From positions 1 to 64,000 of the forward strand of contig NZ_LYMK01000011.1 in the NCBI RefSeq assembly GCF_002157355.1: a DNA stretch of 64,000 nucleotides, in the 5' to 3' direction. This document shows positions 54,486 through 63,900 of the stretch, in pieces. The DNA is from Variovorax sp. JS1663. GTDB taxonomy: Bacteria; Pseudomonadota; Gammaproteobacteria; Burkholderiales; Burkholderiaceae_C. The stretch's first letter is position 1. Each line of letters opens with the position of its first letter. A model generated the notes under the pieces. That model was not told where the DNA came from and did not search any database. It saw only the letters and a program-made list of their open reading frames with translations. Position numbers and translations under genes: made by a program.

Positions 54486-55994
54486 CTAGATGAAGTTGAT
54501 GAGCACGCTCTTGGAGCGCGTGAAGTGCTCGAGCATCGATGCGAGCGTGAGCTCCTTGCCGATGCCGGACTGCTTGAAGCCGCCATAGGAAATGTTGGGA
54601 CCGGCCACCTGGGCCTGGTTGACCTGCACGAAGCCGGCCTGCAGTGCGTCCACGGCGCGCAGCGCGGTCGCCAGGTCGCGCGTCCAGACGCTCGCGGCCA
54701 GGCCATAGTCGCTGTCGTTCGCCATCGCGAGCGCCTCCTCCTCGGTGTCGAAGGGGATGACGCAGGTGACCGGGCCGAAGATCTCCTCGCGCGCCAGCCG
54801 GCTGCGGTTGTCCAGTCCCGTGAAGATCACCGGACGCACGAACAGCCCGTCCGCAAACCGGGTTTCGGCCGGCAGCGCGCAGCATTCGTGCGCGACGGCG
54901 CCGGGCAGGCTGCGCCCCAGCTCGATGTAGCCGAGCACCTTGTCGAGCTGCGCCCTGGAAACGATCGCGCCCACGTCGGTGCGCTCGTCCAGCGGGTCGC
55001 CGATGCGCAGGCGATCCACTCTTGCCTTGAGCCGCGCGACGAACGCGTCGTGCAGGCTGCGATGCACCAGCATGCGCGAGGCGGCCGTGCAGCTCTGGCC
55101 CTGGCGCGTGAAGCGCATGCCGACCAGCGCCCCCTCGATCGCCTTGTCGATGTCGGCGTCGGCCATGAGCAGCATCGGGCTCTTGCCACCCAGTTCCAGC
55201 GTGACCGGCACCAGCTTGGCGGCGGCGGCGCCGTAGATCAGCCGGCCGGTTTCCACCGAGCCGGTGAACGTGACTTTGCCCACCTGCGGATGCGCCACCA
55301 GCGGCGCGCCACATCCCGGGCCGTCGCCCGACAGCACGTTGAGCACGCCCTTGGGCAGCACCTGGTTCAGCAGCTCCGCGGCGCGCAGCACGGCCAGCGG
55401 CGTCTCCTCGGCGCTCTTCACGATCACGGCATTCCCGGCGGCCAGGGCCGGCGCGATCTTGACCGCCATCAGCATCAGCGGCACGTTCCAGGGCAGCACG
55501 GCGGCCACCACGCCGATCGGCTCGCGCACCGTGTAAGCCAGCACCTTCGAATGCACGGGCACGGTCTCGCCCTTGAGCTCGCTCGCCAGGCCACCGAAGA
55601 ACTGCAACAGGTCGGCCACGTTGGCCGCCTCCGGCCGGCACTCGGTGCGAAGCGCCTTGCCGGACTCCAGCGCGATCAGCAGGGCCAGCTCTTCCGCATG
55701 CATGGCCAGCAGCTGCGAGGCCTCGATCAGGCGCTTGCCGCGTTCGCGCGCCGGCAGCGCCGCCCAGGCCGGCTGCGCACGCAGTGCACTCGCGACCGCG
55801 GCCTCGACGTCGGCGGCCCCGGCGTCTGCTGCCCTGGCGACCAGTTCCCCCGTGGCCGGATGGCGGACTTCGAATGTCCGCGCGCTGTGCGCGGCGACGA
55901 GCTCGCCATCGATGAGGAGGCAGCTGTCGAGCCGCTTGGCCGTGGCGCGCGCCTGATCGGCGGAGGCAGTGTCTGGCGTCATGGAATTTTTCAT
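54486..55994 (-). CDS. aldehyde dehydrogenase
   Basis: This 502-residue NAD(P)-dependent aldehyde dehydrogenase has the catalytic Asn170 in LPWN, Glu267 in LELGGKS and Cys302 in GQSCTAA. The family suits oxidation of a semialdehyde formed by ring cleavage. It begins the second transcript of the cluster: an AT-rich region with TAGATATAT lies upstream. Two ATGs (55994 and 55982) are possible, and no good ribosome site decides between them. Confidence 0.88.
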   Translation of the reverse strand: MKNSMTPDTASADQARATAKRLDSCLLIDGELVAAHSARTFEVRHPATGELVARAADAGAADVEAAVASALRAQPAWAALPARERGKRLIEASQLLAMHAEELALLIALESGKALRTECRPEAANVADLLQFFGGLASELKGETVPVHSKVLAYTVREPIGVVAAVLPWNVPLMLMAVKIAPALAAGNAVIVKSAEETPLAVLRAAELLNQVLPKGVLNVLSGDGPGCGAPLVAHPQVGKVTFTGSVETGRLIYGAAAAKLVPVTLELGGKSPMLLMADADIDKAIEGALVGMRFTRQGQSCTAASRMLVHRSLHDAFVARLKARVDRLRIGDPLDERTDVGAIVSRAQLDKVLGYIELGRSLPGAVAHECCALPAETRFADGLFVRPVIFTGLDNRSRLAREEIFGPVTCVIPFDTEEEALAMANDSDYGLAASVWTRDLATALRAVDALQAGFVQVNQAQVAGPNISYGGFKQSGIGKELTLASMLEHFTRSKSVLINFI

Positions 55995-56016
55995 TTCAAG
56001 ATATCAACTCTTTACG

Positions 56017-56027
56017 TAGATATATTA
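56017..56027. promoter_or_regulatory. TAGATATAT-type element before the aldehyde dehydrogenase gene
   Basis: TAGATATATTA at 56017-56027 lies 23 bp upstream of the aldehyde dehydrogenase start in an AT-rich pocket. It shares TAGATATAT with the palindrome upstream of the CoA-transferase gene at 58514-58525. Both sit just before leftward catabolic transcripts, so they may be two sites for the GntR regulator of this cluster. Confidence 0.4.
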
Positions 56028-56050
56028 GATGCGCATCGGCAATGTGAAAC

Positions 56051-56449
56051 CTATCGGGAACCCGTAGCCACGACCGGCGTGGGCTGGAACGCGGCGAGCC
56101 GCCACTGGGCGCCGCGGCGCACCCACACGGCGAGGAATCGGTTGTCGAAGCGCCTGGGCGCGCCCGCGAGCTCACCGGCCAGCTGCATGCGTCCGAACAC
56201 GCACGCTGCGTCGTCGCTGCAGACCAGGACCTCGTCTTCGACCGAAGACACTTCGGCGTAGCGCATGGCCCCACCGCGCACCTTGGCCAGGTAGCTCGCC
56301 TTGCTGTCACGCGTGGCGTCGGAATGGGTGTAGGAAAGCGTGTCGTCGAGCAAGGCGTCGAGGGCCTCGAGGTCCGCCTCGACCATGGCGCGATGACGCC
56401 TTGCCTGCAGGTCCAGAAGGAGCGCGGGAATGTCGTCGTGGTGTTGCAT
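56051..56449 (-). CDS. SnoaL-like / DUF4440 nuclear transport factor 2-fold protein
   Basis: This 132-residue protein has a helical start (DIPALLLDLQARRHRAMVEAD), a THSDATRDSK segment and strands ending VWVRRGAQWRLAAFQPTPV, as in the SnoaL/DUF4440 NTF2-like group. Members are small isomerases, dehydratases or ligand binders. It follows the crotonase-fold gene by 1 bp, with AAGGAC ahead of the ATG, so a role in the same pathway is likely. Confidence 0.78.
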   Translation of the reverse strand: MQHHDDIPALLLDLQARRHRAMVEADLEALDALLDDTLSYTHSDATRDSKASYLAKVRGGAMRYAEVSSVEDEVLVCSDDAACVFGRMQLAGELAGAPRRFDNRFLAVWVRRGAQWRLAAFQPTPVVATGSR

Positions 56450-56450
56450 G

Positions 56451-57260
56451 TCAATGTCCTTCGAAATGCGCGGTGCGCTTTTCTCGCCAGGCCGCTACGC
56501 CCTCGCGCAGATCGGCCGACTGCAGGCAGGCGGCTTCGGCAAGCGCCACCGCGGCGGCGTCCAAGGTGCCGTGCGCCATCGCGTTGAGCGCCGCCTTCAT
56601 GCCGGCGCTGGCCAGCGGCGCGTGGGCCGCCGCAGCCTGCGCGGTCGCGATCGCGCGCGACATCAACGCGTCGGGCGGCACGACCGCGTCCAGGTAGCCG
56701 ATGGCCTGCAGCTGCGACGCCTCGAGCTCCTCGGCCAGCAGGAACAGCCGCTTGGCCGCATTGAGTCCCAGGCGCGATACATAGCGCCGCAGGCCGCTCG
56801 GGTAGTAGTGCAGCCCCAGCCGGGCTGCCGGCATGAACATGCGCGTCTGCGGCACGCCGTACCGGAAATCGCACGCCAGCGCCAGGTCGGTGGCGCCGCC
56901 GAACACGCCGCCGTTGAGCGCGCACACCGTGACCTGCGGCAGCGCCTCGACCGCATCGACCATGTCGGCGAAGGCATTGCCGCCGGCCGACGATGCCTGC
57001 CCCGCCTCCAGGGTCCGCAGCACCGAGCCGATGTCGTAGCCGGCGCTGAAATGCCGGCCGGTCCCGGTGAGCACGACCGCGCGCACGTCGGTCGCTGCGC
57101 ACAGTGCACGACAGTGGGTGCGCAGCACGTCGATGTCGCCGGCCTCGATGCGATTGGCCTGCGCGGGGCGGCGCAGCCGCAGGAGGGCGATGCGCCCTTC
57201 CACCTGCAGCAGCGGCGGGCCGTCGCCTTCGGCCCCGGCGGCGTCGACCAGTCCGCTCAT
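56451..57260 (-). CDS. enoyl-CoA hydratase/isomerase-fold protein with altered catalytic residues
   Basis: This 269-residue crotonase-superfamily protein has the CoA-binding and oxyanion-hole segments FSAGYDIG and GGVFGGATDLALACD. The two glutamates used by true enoyl-CoA hydratases are replaced: the first position reads Asp in GATDLAL, and the second reads Ala in MPAARLGL. So it is probably an isomerase, hydrolase or other superfamily activity rather than a standard hydratase. Its ATG overlaps the CoA-transferase stop (ATGA). Confidence 0.83.
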   Translation of the reverse strand: MSGLVDAAGAEGDGPPLLQVEGRIALLRLRRPAQANRIEAGDIDVLRTHCRALCAATDVRAVVLTGTGRHFSAGYDIGSVLRTLEAGQASSAGGNAFADMVDAVEALPQVTVCALNGGVFGGATDLALACDFRYGVPQTRMFMPAARLGLHYYPSGLRRYVSRLGLNAAKRLFLLAEELEASQLQAIGYLDAVVPPDALMSRAIATAQAAAAHAPLASAGMKAALNAMAHGTLDAAAVALAEAACLQSADLREGVAAWREKRTAHFEGH

Positions 57261-58450
57261 ACCACGCCCTCGGCCTGCATCCGCTCGACTTCGGCCGCAT
57301 CGAAGCCCAACTCGCCGAGCAGTTCCACGGTGCTGCCGCCCTTGTCCTCGAGCGTCGAGGCGATGCGCGCGGGCGTTCTTGTCAGCCCGACCACCTGGGA
57401 GATCAGGTGCAGCGTGCCGCGCTGCGGATGCCGCACGGCCTCGGCGATGCCGCAGTGCCGCACCTGTGGATCGCCGAAGACCTGGTCCATGCTGTAGATC
57501 GGCCCGCATGGCACATCGGCCGCATCCAGCGCCTCGACCCACTCCGACGTACTTCGGGCACGGAAGGCCTCGCCCAGGATGCGGTTGAGCTCGGCGCGGT
57601 TGCGCACCCGTTCGGGATCGCTCGCGAAGTCGGGCCGCAGGGCCAGCTCCGGCTGCCCGATGGCGCCGCAGAGCGCCCGCCACATGGCGTCGCCGCCGGC
57701 GCCGACATTCAGGTAGCCGTCGCGCGTGGCATAGGCCGAGGTTGGCATGCTGGTGGGATGATCGTTGCCGACCCGCCCGGCCACGGCACCGTCGACCAGG
57801 TAGCGGGCGGCCTGGAAGTCCATCAGCCCGATGCCGGTGTGCAGGAGCGAGACCTGCACCCACTGGCCGCGGCCGCTGGCCTCGCGCTCGAGCAGCGCCG
57901 TCATGGCGCCGAGCGCCGCATAGAGGCCCGCCGTCACGTCGATGACTGCCGCGCCCGCGCGCATCGGCTCGCCCTGCGGCGTTCCGGTGGTGCTCATGAG
58001 GCCGCACATCCCCTGCAGCACTTGGTCGAAACCCGGCCTGCGCTGGTAGGGACCGTCCTGTCCAAAGCCCGAGATGCTGACGAGCACCACCTTGGGATTG
58101 ACGGCGCTGAGCGCGGCGTAGTCGATGCCCAGCCGCGTCTTCACGTCCGGGCGAAAGTTCTCTACCACGACGTCGGCGGTGCGCGCCAATCTCAACAGCA
58201 CGTCGCGCCCGCGAGCGGACTTGAGGTCGAGCGTGATCGAACGCTTGTTCCGGTGCAGGTTCTGCATGTCGGCGCCGTCGCGCGCCCCCACGTACAACTC
58301 GCCACGCTGAACGCTGGTCGGCGGCTCGACCTTGATCACGTCCGCGCCGAAGTCCGCCAACTGCTTCACACAGGTGGGCCCCGCGCGCACCTGGCTCAGG
58401 TCGATCACCCTGAAACGCCGCAGTGCGCCGTCATTCATCACCGGCTTCAT
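57257..58450 (-). CDS. CaiB/BaiF-family (class III) CoA-transferase
   Basis: This 397-residue class III transferase has RVIDLSQVRAGPTCVKQLADFGADVIKVE, HRNKRSITLDLKS, the nucleophile Asp171 in AGAAVIDVTAGL and a C-terminal domain ending in EVERMQAEGVV. It moves CoA between carboxylic acids, activating the pathway substrate. ATG 58450 has AAAGG 7 bp upstream. Upstream ATGs (58510 and others) fall inside a likely promoter (TTGACA at 58510-58505) and are rejected. Confidence 0.88.
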   Translation of the reverse strand: MKPVMNDGALRRFRVIDLSQVRAGPTCVKQLADFGADVIKVEPPTSVQRGELYVGARDGADMQNLHRNKRSITLDLKSARGRDVLLRLARTADVVVENFRPDVKTRLGIDYAALSAVNPKVVLVSISGFGQDGPYQRRPGFDQVLQGMCGLMSTTGTPQGEPMRAGAAVIDVTAGLYAALGAMTALLEREASGRGQWVQVSLLHTGIGLMDFQAARYLVDGAVAGRVGNDHPTSMPTSAYATRDGYLNVGAGGDAMWRALCGAIGQPELALRPDFASDPERVRNRAELNRILGEAFRARSTSEWVEALDAADVPCGPIYSMDQVFGDPQVRHCGIAEAVRHPQRGTLHLISQVVGLTRTPARIASTLEDKGGSTVELLGELGFDAAEVERMQAEGVV

Positions 58451-58504
58451 GAAGGAACCTTTCGTCTCCGAAATTTCCTCCAGAGTATCCATCACATACA
58501 TCAT

Positions 58505-58525
58505 TGTCAATGTTAGATATATCTA
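58505..58525 (-). promoter_or_regulatory. promoter and palindromic operator for the CoA-transferase operon
   Basis: On the minus strand a perfect TTGACA (58510-58505) is followed 15 bp on by GATACT, a fair -10. Just upstream is the palindrome TAGATATATCTA (58514-58525). It lies between the CoA-transferase and GntR genes and could serve both directions. Regulation by the GntR product is inferred from position. Confidence 0.45.
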
Positions 58526-58615
58526 TCGATTGAAATGATGTGAAGCCGAGCTTCACTGATGTGCCGGGCGAGCTAAACTTCGAAGACTGCGACTCTCAGG
58601 CCCGTCTGTCCGTTC

Positions 58616-59461
58616 ATGCCCTCCGAAGCCCCCTCCTCCGCTCGAAAGCTCAGCGCGTCCGAATCCGTCCGCCAGCAGCTCGAGCACGACATCAGCGACG
58701 GCGTGCTGCTGCCGGGCGACACGTTGGATGAAGAGGCGCTGGCGCAGCGTTTCGGGGTGTCTCGCACCCCGGTGCGCGAAGCGCTGCTGCAGCTTTCCGT
58801 GCGCGGACTGGTGTCCATCGCGCCGCGTGCGGGTATCTACGTGTCCCGGCTGTCGATTCCGGAACTTGCCAACCTGCTGGAGCTTCTTGCCGAACTGGAA
58901 GGCGCCTGCGCCAAGCTGGCGACCCGGCGCATCAGCGCCGAGGACCTCGCTGCACTTCGGCAAGTCCACGACGCCAGCGAAGCTTTCGAAACCACGCTCG
59001 ATGCGCAGGCCTACGGGCGCGCGAACGCCGAGTTTCACGAGATCCTCTACCGCGCTTGCCGCAACGACGCACTGATGCTCGAGATCGCCCACATCCGTCG
59101 CCGCACACAGGCCTACCGGCAGAGCGTTTTCCAGAACCAGTCCCGTATCCGGCGTTCGCGCGAAGAGCACGCACGCATCGTCGACGCCATCGTGGCGGGC
59201 GACGCCACGGCCGCCGGTCAGCTCATGATCGACCACATCTCGATCGGTGGCCGCGACCTCCGGGATTTCCTTTCCACCGTGCCCCGGCAGTTGCTGGCAT
59301 CGGAAGTCGAGGCCTACCCCGGAAAGGCAACCGCAGAGCGACAACGTAGCGATGCCGCTGCCGCCTTGATGCTGAACACGCCTGTCCCAGGAGTGCGCCG
59401 GCGCGGGAACAGTGCAGGCAGCTCACGGGCGAAGAAGGTGGCGCGCTCCGGGCCCAGATGA
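58616..59461 (+). CDS. GntR-family regulator with FCD domain
   Basis: This 281-residue regulator has an N-terminal winged helix-turn-helix (about 12-78, with EALAQRFGVSRTPVREALLQL) and an FCD ligand domain (about 85-220), with metal-type histidines in NAEFHEILYRAC, REEHARIVD and MIDHI. FCD regulators sense organic acids such as pathway intermediates. It is divergent from the CoA-transferase gene and probably controls the whole catabolic cluster. A long Ala/Arg-rich tail follows the FCD domain. Confidence 0.9.
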   Translation: MPSEAPSSARKLSASESVRQQLEHDISDGVLLPGDTLDEEALAQRFGVSRTPVREALLQLSVRGLVSIAPRAGIYVSRLSIPELANLLELLAELEGACAKLATRRISAEDLAALRQVHDASEAFETTLDAQAYGRANAEFHEILYRACRNDALMLEIAHIRRRTQAYRQSVFQNQSRIRRSREEHARIVDAIVAGDATAAGQLMIDHISIGGRDLRDFLSTVPRQLLASEVEAYPGKATAERQRSDAAAALMLNTPVPGVRRRGNSAGSSRAKKVARSGPR

Positions 59462-59507
59462 GGGATGCGCCAACGCGAAGGGGCGTTCCTGGCCAGGCAT
59501 CGGTTTG

Positions 59508-60377
59508 CTATGCGTCATAGGCAACGCGGATCTGCCGCACCAGCACCCCCGCCGGCCCGGCCGGCGCTCGGCTGCCGCGGTGCACCAGCCCGATGTCGCG
59601 GTGGAAGGTGTGGCGCCGCAGGTCGATGGCACGCACCCCGGCGGGCCAGCGGCGGTGCGTGGCGGTCTGCGGCACCAGGGCCACGCCCACGCCCTTGGCC
59701 ACCAGCGCCACGATCGCATCCAGTTCGTCGAGCTCGCAGATGTCCTGCACGTCCACGTGCGCCGCGCGCAGGAAACGATCGACCTGCCGCCCGCCGAAGG
59801 ACGTGCGGTCGTAGCGCACGAAGGGATGGGTGGACAGCAGTTCCGCCCAATCGTCCCCCTCCACCCCTCGCGGCACCAGGAGGCGGAAGGGCTCGCGTGC
59901 CAGGGTGGTCCAGCGCAGGTCGCTCTGCAGGGCAAAGGGCGGACGGATGATGACGGCCATCTCGATGTCGCCGGCGTCCACCTTGTTCAGCAGCTCCATC
60001 GACACCCCGGGCATGACGCGCGTGCGGCAGCCCGGGCACTCCCGGTGGAAGGCAGCCAGCGCCTCGGCCAGTTGCAGGCGCTGCGCGGACGCGACCGCGC
60101 CGATGTCGAGCGGAATGGCGGCGCGCGACGCCGCATGCCGCGAGCCCAACTGGCCGTAGAGCCGGATCAGCTCGGTCGCCTGGGCGAGCGTCTCCTGGCC
60201 CTTGGCGTTCAGGCGGGCCGAGCGGCCGGTGCGGTCGAACAGCACCAGGCCCAGCTCCGCCTCCAGCCGCTGCATCTGCGCGCTGACGGCCGCCTGGGTG
60301 AGACCGATCTTCTCGCCGGCGGCGGCGAAGGTGCCCTCCCTCGCCACGGCGACCAGGGTCTTGAGCTCTCGGATCAT
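59508..60377 (-). CDS. LysR-family transcriptional regulator
   Basis: This 289-residue regulator has a winged helix-turn-helix (about 1-60, TFAAAGEKIGLTQAAVSAQMQRLEAEL) and a LysR effector domain (about 85-285). It is convergent with the GntR gene (46 bp apart) and divergent from a VOC protein gene 98 bp away, with TTGAT/ATCAA dyads between them. That points to the VOC gene, rather than the aromatic cluster, as its target. Confidence 0.88.
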   Translation of the reverse strand: MIRELKTLVAVAREGTFAAAGEKIGLTQAAVSAQMQRLEAELGLVLFDRTGRSARLNAKGQETLAQATELIRLYGQLGSRHAASRAAIPLDIGAVASAQRLQLAEALAAFHRECPGCRTRVMPGVSMELLNKVDAGDIEMAVIIRPPFALQSDLRWTTLAREPFRLLVPRGVEGDDWAELLSTHPFVRYDRTSFGGRQVDRFLRAAHVDVQDICELDELDAIVALVAKGVGVALVPQTATHRRWPAGVRAIDLRRHTFHRDIGLVHRGSRAPAGPAGVLVRQIRVAYDA

Positions 60378-60389
60378 TCACAAATTCCA

Positions 60390-60417
60390 TTGATGCATGG
60401 ATCAAAAATATATTGAT
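60390..60417. promoter_or_regulatory. TTGAT/ATCAA dyads between LysR and VOC genes
   Basis: TTGAT (60390-60394), ATCAA (60401-60405) and TTGAT (60413-60417) form two overlapping inverted repeats, TTGAT-N6-ATCAA and ATCAA-N7-TTGAT, in an AT-rich pocket. This resembles LysR recall and activation half-sites. The first lies 13 bp from the LysR start, so autorepression is plausible. Confidence 0.5.
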
Positions 60418-60475
60418 TTTTCTTTTCCTCATCCAGTTCTAGGATCTGGCCTTCCCATTCCGATCCGACTTCGCG

Positions 60476-60919
60476 ATGAACGCTCCGACCACCAACCCGG
60501 CCCTGCTGTCCCCCTTCCACCTCGCCTTCCCGGTGCACGACCTCGCCCAGGCCCGCCGCTTTTACGGCGAGCTGCTCGGCTGCCCCGAGGGCCGCAGTTC
60601 CGACGAGTGGATCGACTTCAATTTCTACGGCCATCAGATCGTCGCCCACCTGGCGCCCAGCGAGACCGGTACGACACAGCGCAACGCGGTCGACGGGCAC
60701 GGCGTGCCGGTGCGGCATTTCGGCATCGTGCTGCCGATGGCCGAGTGGGAGGCCATGGCCGCGCGGCTGAAGGCGCAGGGCACCGAGTTCGTGATCGAGC
60801 CCTACATCCGCTTCAAGGGCGAGCCCGGCGAGCAGGCCACGATGTTCTTCCTCGACCCGTCCGGCAATGCACTGGAGGTCAAGGCCTTTGCCGATATCGG
60901 ACGACTGTTCGCGAAGTGA
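60476..60919 (+). CDS. VOC-fold (glyoxalase/dioxygenase superfamily) protein
   Basis: This 147-residue single VOC unit shows [21 protein letters not shown], the middle strand [20 protein letters not shown] and ending [15 protein letters not shown]. The residues HLAF, HQIV, RHFG and LEVK fit metal-binding positions. The family covers lactoylglutathione lyases, dioxygenases and resistance proteins, and the activity here is not clear. Divergent from the LysR gene. Confidence 0.85.
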   Translation: MNAPTTNPALLSPFHLAFPVHDLAQARRFYGELLGCPEGRSSDEWIDFNFYGHQIVAHLAPSETGTTQRNAVDGHGVPVRHFGIVLPMAEWEAMAARLKAQGTEFVIEPYIRFKGEPGEQATMFFLDPSGNALEVKAFADIGRLFAK

Positions 60920-60956
60920 GGCCGCCCTGGGCCGGCGGGCACGCGTCAGCGCCTGA

Positions 60957-63900
60957 TCAGGCGGTGTGGCCTGCGGGCTGCTGCGGCAACCGCTCTTCGC
61001 CCGGCAGCTCCTGCATCGGCCCGCTGCCGCTGTAGCGGTCCAGCGCCAGGTAGATGGCCGGCGTGATGTAGAGCGTGATCACCTGCGAGAAGATCAGGCC
61101 GCCGACCACCGCCACGCCCAGCGGCTGGCGCAGCTCGGCGCCGGCGCCCAGGCCCAGCGCGAGCGGCAGCGCGCCCATCAGCGCGGCCAGGGTGGTCATC
61201 AGGATCGGGCGGAAGCGCAGCCGGCAGGCCTCGCGGATCGCCGCGACCGGCTGCATGCCCTGGCTGCGCTGGGCCTCCAGGGCGAAGTCGATCATCATGA
61301 TCGCGTTCTTCTTGACGATGCCGATCAGGAGCAGGATGCCGATGGTCGCGATCAGGGTCAGGTCGAAGCCGAAGAGCTTGAGCGAGAGCAGTGCGCCCAC
61401 CGCCGCCGAAGGCAGGCCGGCGAGGATGGTGAGCGGATGGATGTAGCTCTCATAGAGCACGCCCAGCAGCACGTAGATGACCAGCACCGCCAGCACCAGC
61501 AGCACCGCCTGGCTGGCCTGCGAGCTCTGGAACACGGCCGCGTCGCCGCCGTAGCTGGTGATGATCGAGGGCGGGATCTTCAGCTCGGTCTTGAACTGGT
61601 CGATCCTGGCGGTCGCGTTGCCCAGCGGCGTATCGGGCGCCAGGTTGAAGGACACGGTCACCGCTTGCAGCTGGCCCTGGTGGTTGACCGAGGTCGGTCC
61701 CACGGTGCGCTTGACGGTGGAGAAGGCCGACAGCGGCACCAGTTGGCCGGCCTTGTTGCGCACCGACAGGCGCGACATGTCCTCCTCGAACCGGCGGTCG
61801 TCGTCGGCCGCCGAGAGGATCACCTGGTAGGTGTTGTTGGGCGCGTAGATGCTGCCGATCTGGCGGTCGCCATAGGCGTTGTAGAGCGCGGTGCGCAGGT
61901 CGCCGACGGCAACGCCGAGCACGCCGGCCTTGTCGCGGTCGATCTGCAGGGTGGCCTGCAGGCCCCGGTTCTGTGAATCGCTGGTGACGTCGCGGAAGGC
62001 CGGGTCGGCGCGCATGCGCTCCATCAGCTTGTCGGCCCACTCGGTGATGGCGCCGGCGTTCACGCTCTGCAGCGTGTACTGAAAGCGCGCCTTGCTCTGG
62101 CGCCCGCCCAGGCGCAGGTTCTGCACCGGCTGCATGTACACCGCGACGCCGGGGATCTCGCGGAAGCGCTTGCGCAGCTGCTCCAGCACCTGCGGCATCG
62201 GCAGGCGCTCGCTGCGCGGCTTGAGCACGGCGAACAGGCGGCCGGCGTTCTGCGTGGCCGTCGGGCCGCCGACGCCGATGAAGGAGTTGACGTAGTCCAC
62301 GCTGGGGTCGGCCTGCAGCGCGTCGGACACGCGGTCCTGCAGCGCCTTCATGGCGGGGAAGGAGATGTCCTCGGCGGCCTCGGTGGTGATCTGGATCTGG
62401 CCGATGTCCTCCTCGGGGAAGAAGCCCTTCGGAATGGTGACGAACATCCAGGCGGTCAGCGCGAAGGTGCTGGCCGCCACGCCGAGCATCACGGTGCGGT
62501 GGCGCAGGGTCCAGTCGAGGGTGCGCATGTAGCTGCCGTGCACCCAGCGGTAGCCGCGCTCGAAGACGCGGCCGATGGCGGTGCCGGGCTCGGGATGGTG
62601 CTCGTCCTCGTCGTCCTCCACCACGCCGCCTTCGCGCGGCTGGTGGCGCAGCAGGCGGCTCGCCAGCATCGGCACGAGGGTCAGCGAGACCACGGCCGAG
62701 ACCATGACCGCCAGGCCCACCACCACCGCGAACTCGTGGAACAGCAGGCCGATCACGCCCGGCATGAAGAAGATGGGAATGAACACCGCCACCAGCGAGA
62801 TCGAGATCGAGATGATGGTGAAGCCCACCTCGCGCGCGCCGCGCAGCGCGGCGGCCATGGGCTCCATGCCGCGCTCGACGTAGCGCATGATGTTTTCCAG
62901 CACCACGATGGCGTCGTCCACCACCAGGCCGACCGCCAGGGTGATGCCCAGCAGCGAGACGTTGTCCAGGCTGTAGCCGAAGGCGTAGAGCAGCGCCACC
63001 GCACCGATCAGCGAGATCGGGATGGTGGCCGCCGGGATCAGCGTGGCCACCACGCGGTGCAGGAACAGGAAGATCACCAGCACCACCAGCAGCACCGTGC
63101 CCAGCAGGGTGAGCTGCACGTCGTGCACCGCCTCGCGGATGGAGATGGAGCGGTCGTTCGTGACGTTGATCTCGACCGACTGCGGCAGCTCCTCGCGGAA
63201 GCGCGGCATCAGGGCGCGCACCGCGTCCACCACCTGCACCGTGTTGGCATTGGGCTGGCGCAGCACGGCCAGCGAGATCGAGCTCCGGCCGTTGAAGCTG
63301 CTGGCGGTCTTGACCGACTCGAAGCTGTCCTCGATGGTGGCGACCTCGTCCAGCCGCACCGGCGCGCCGTTGCGCTGGCCCACGATCACCTTGGCGAAGT
63401 CGGCCGCCCGCAGCATCTGCTCGTTGGCCTGGATGGTGAGGGTCTGGCGGGGGCCGTCGAGCACGCCCACCGGCGTGTTGGCGTTGGCCAGGCGCACCGC
63501 GTTCGCCAGCTCGTCCAGGGTGATGTTGCGGGCGTTGAGCAGGTCGGCATCGGCCTTGATGCGCACCGCGAAGGCCTTGCGGCCGTAGACCGCGACCTGG
63601 GCGACGCCGTCGATGGTGGAGAGCGTGGGCGAGATCAGGTTCTCGGCATAGTCGTTGAGCTCGGCCGGGTTCATCGAGTCCGAGACCATCGAGATGAACA
63701 GCACCGGCGCGTCGGCCGGGTTGACCTTGCGGTACGAGGGCATCTGCGTCAGCTCGACCGGCAATTGCCGCTGCGCGCGCAGCAGCGCCGCCTGCACATC
63801 GACCGCGGCCGCGTCGATGTCGCGGCTGCTGACGAATTCCAGCGTGATCGAGCTCACGCCCTGGGTGTTGACCGAGCTGATGGTCGAAAGGCCCGGGATG

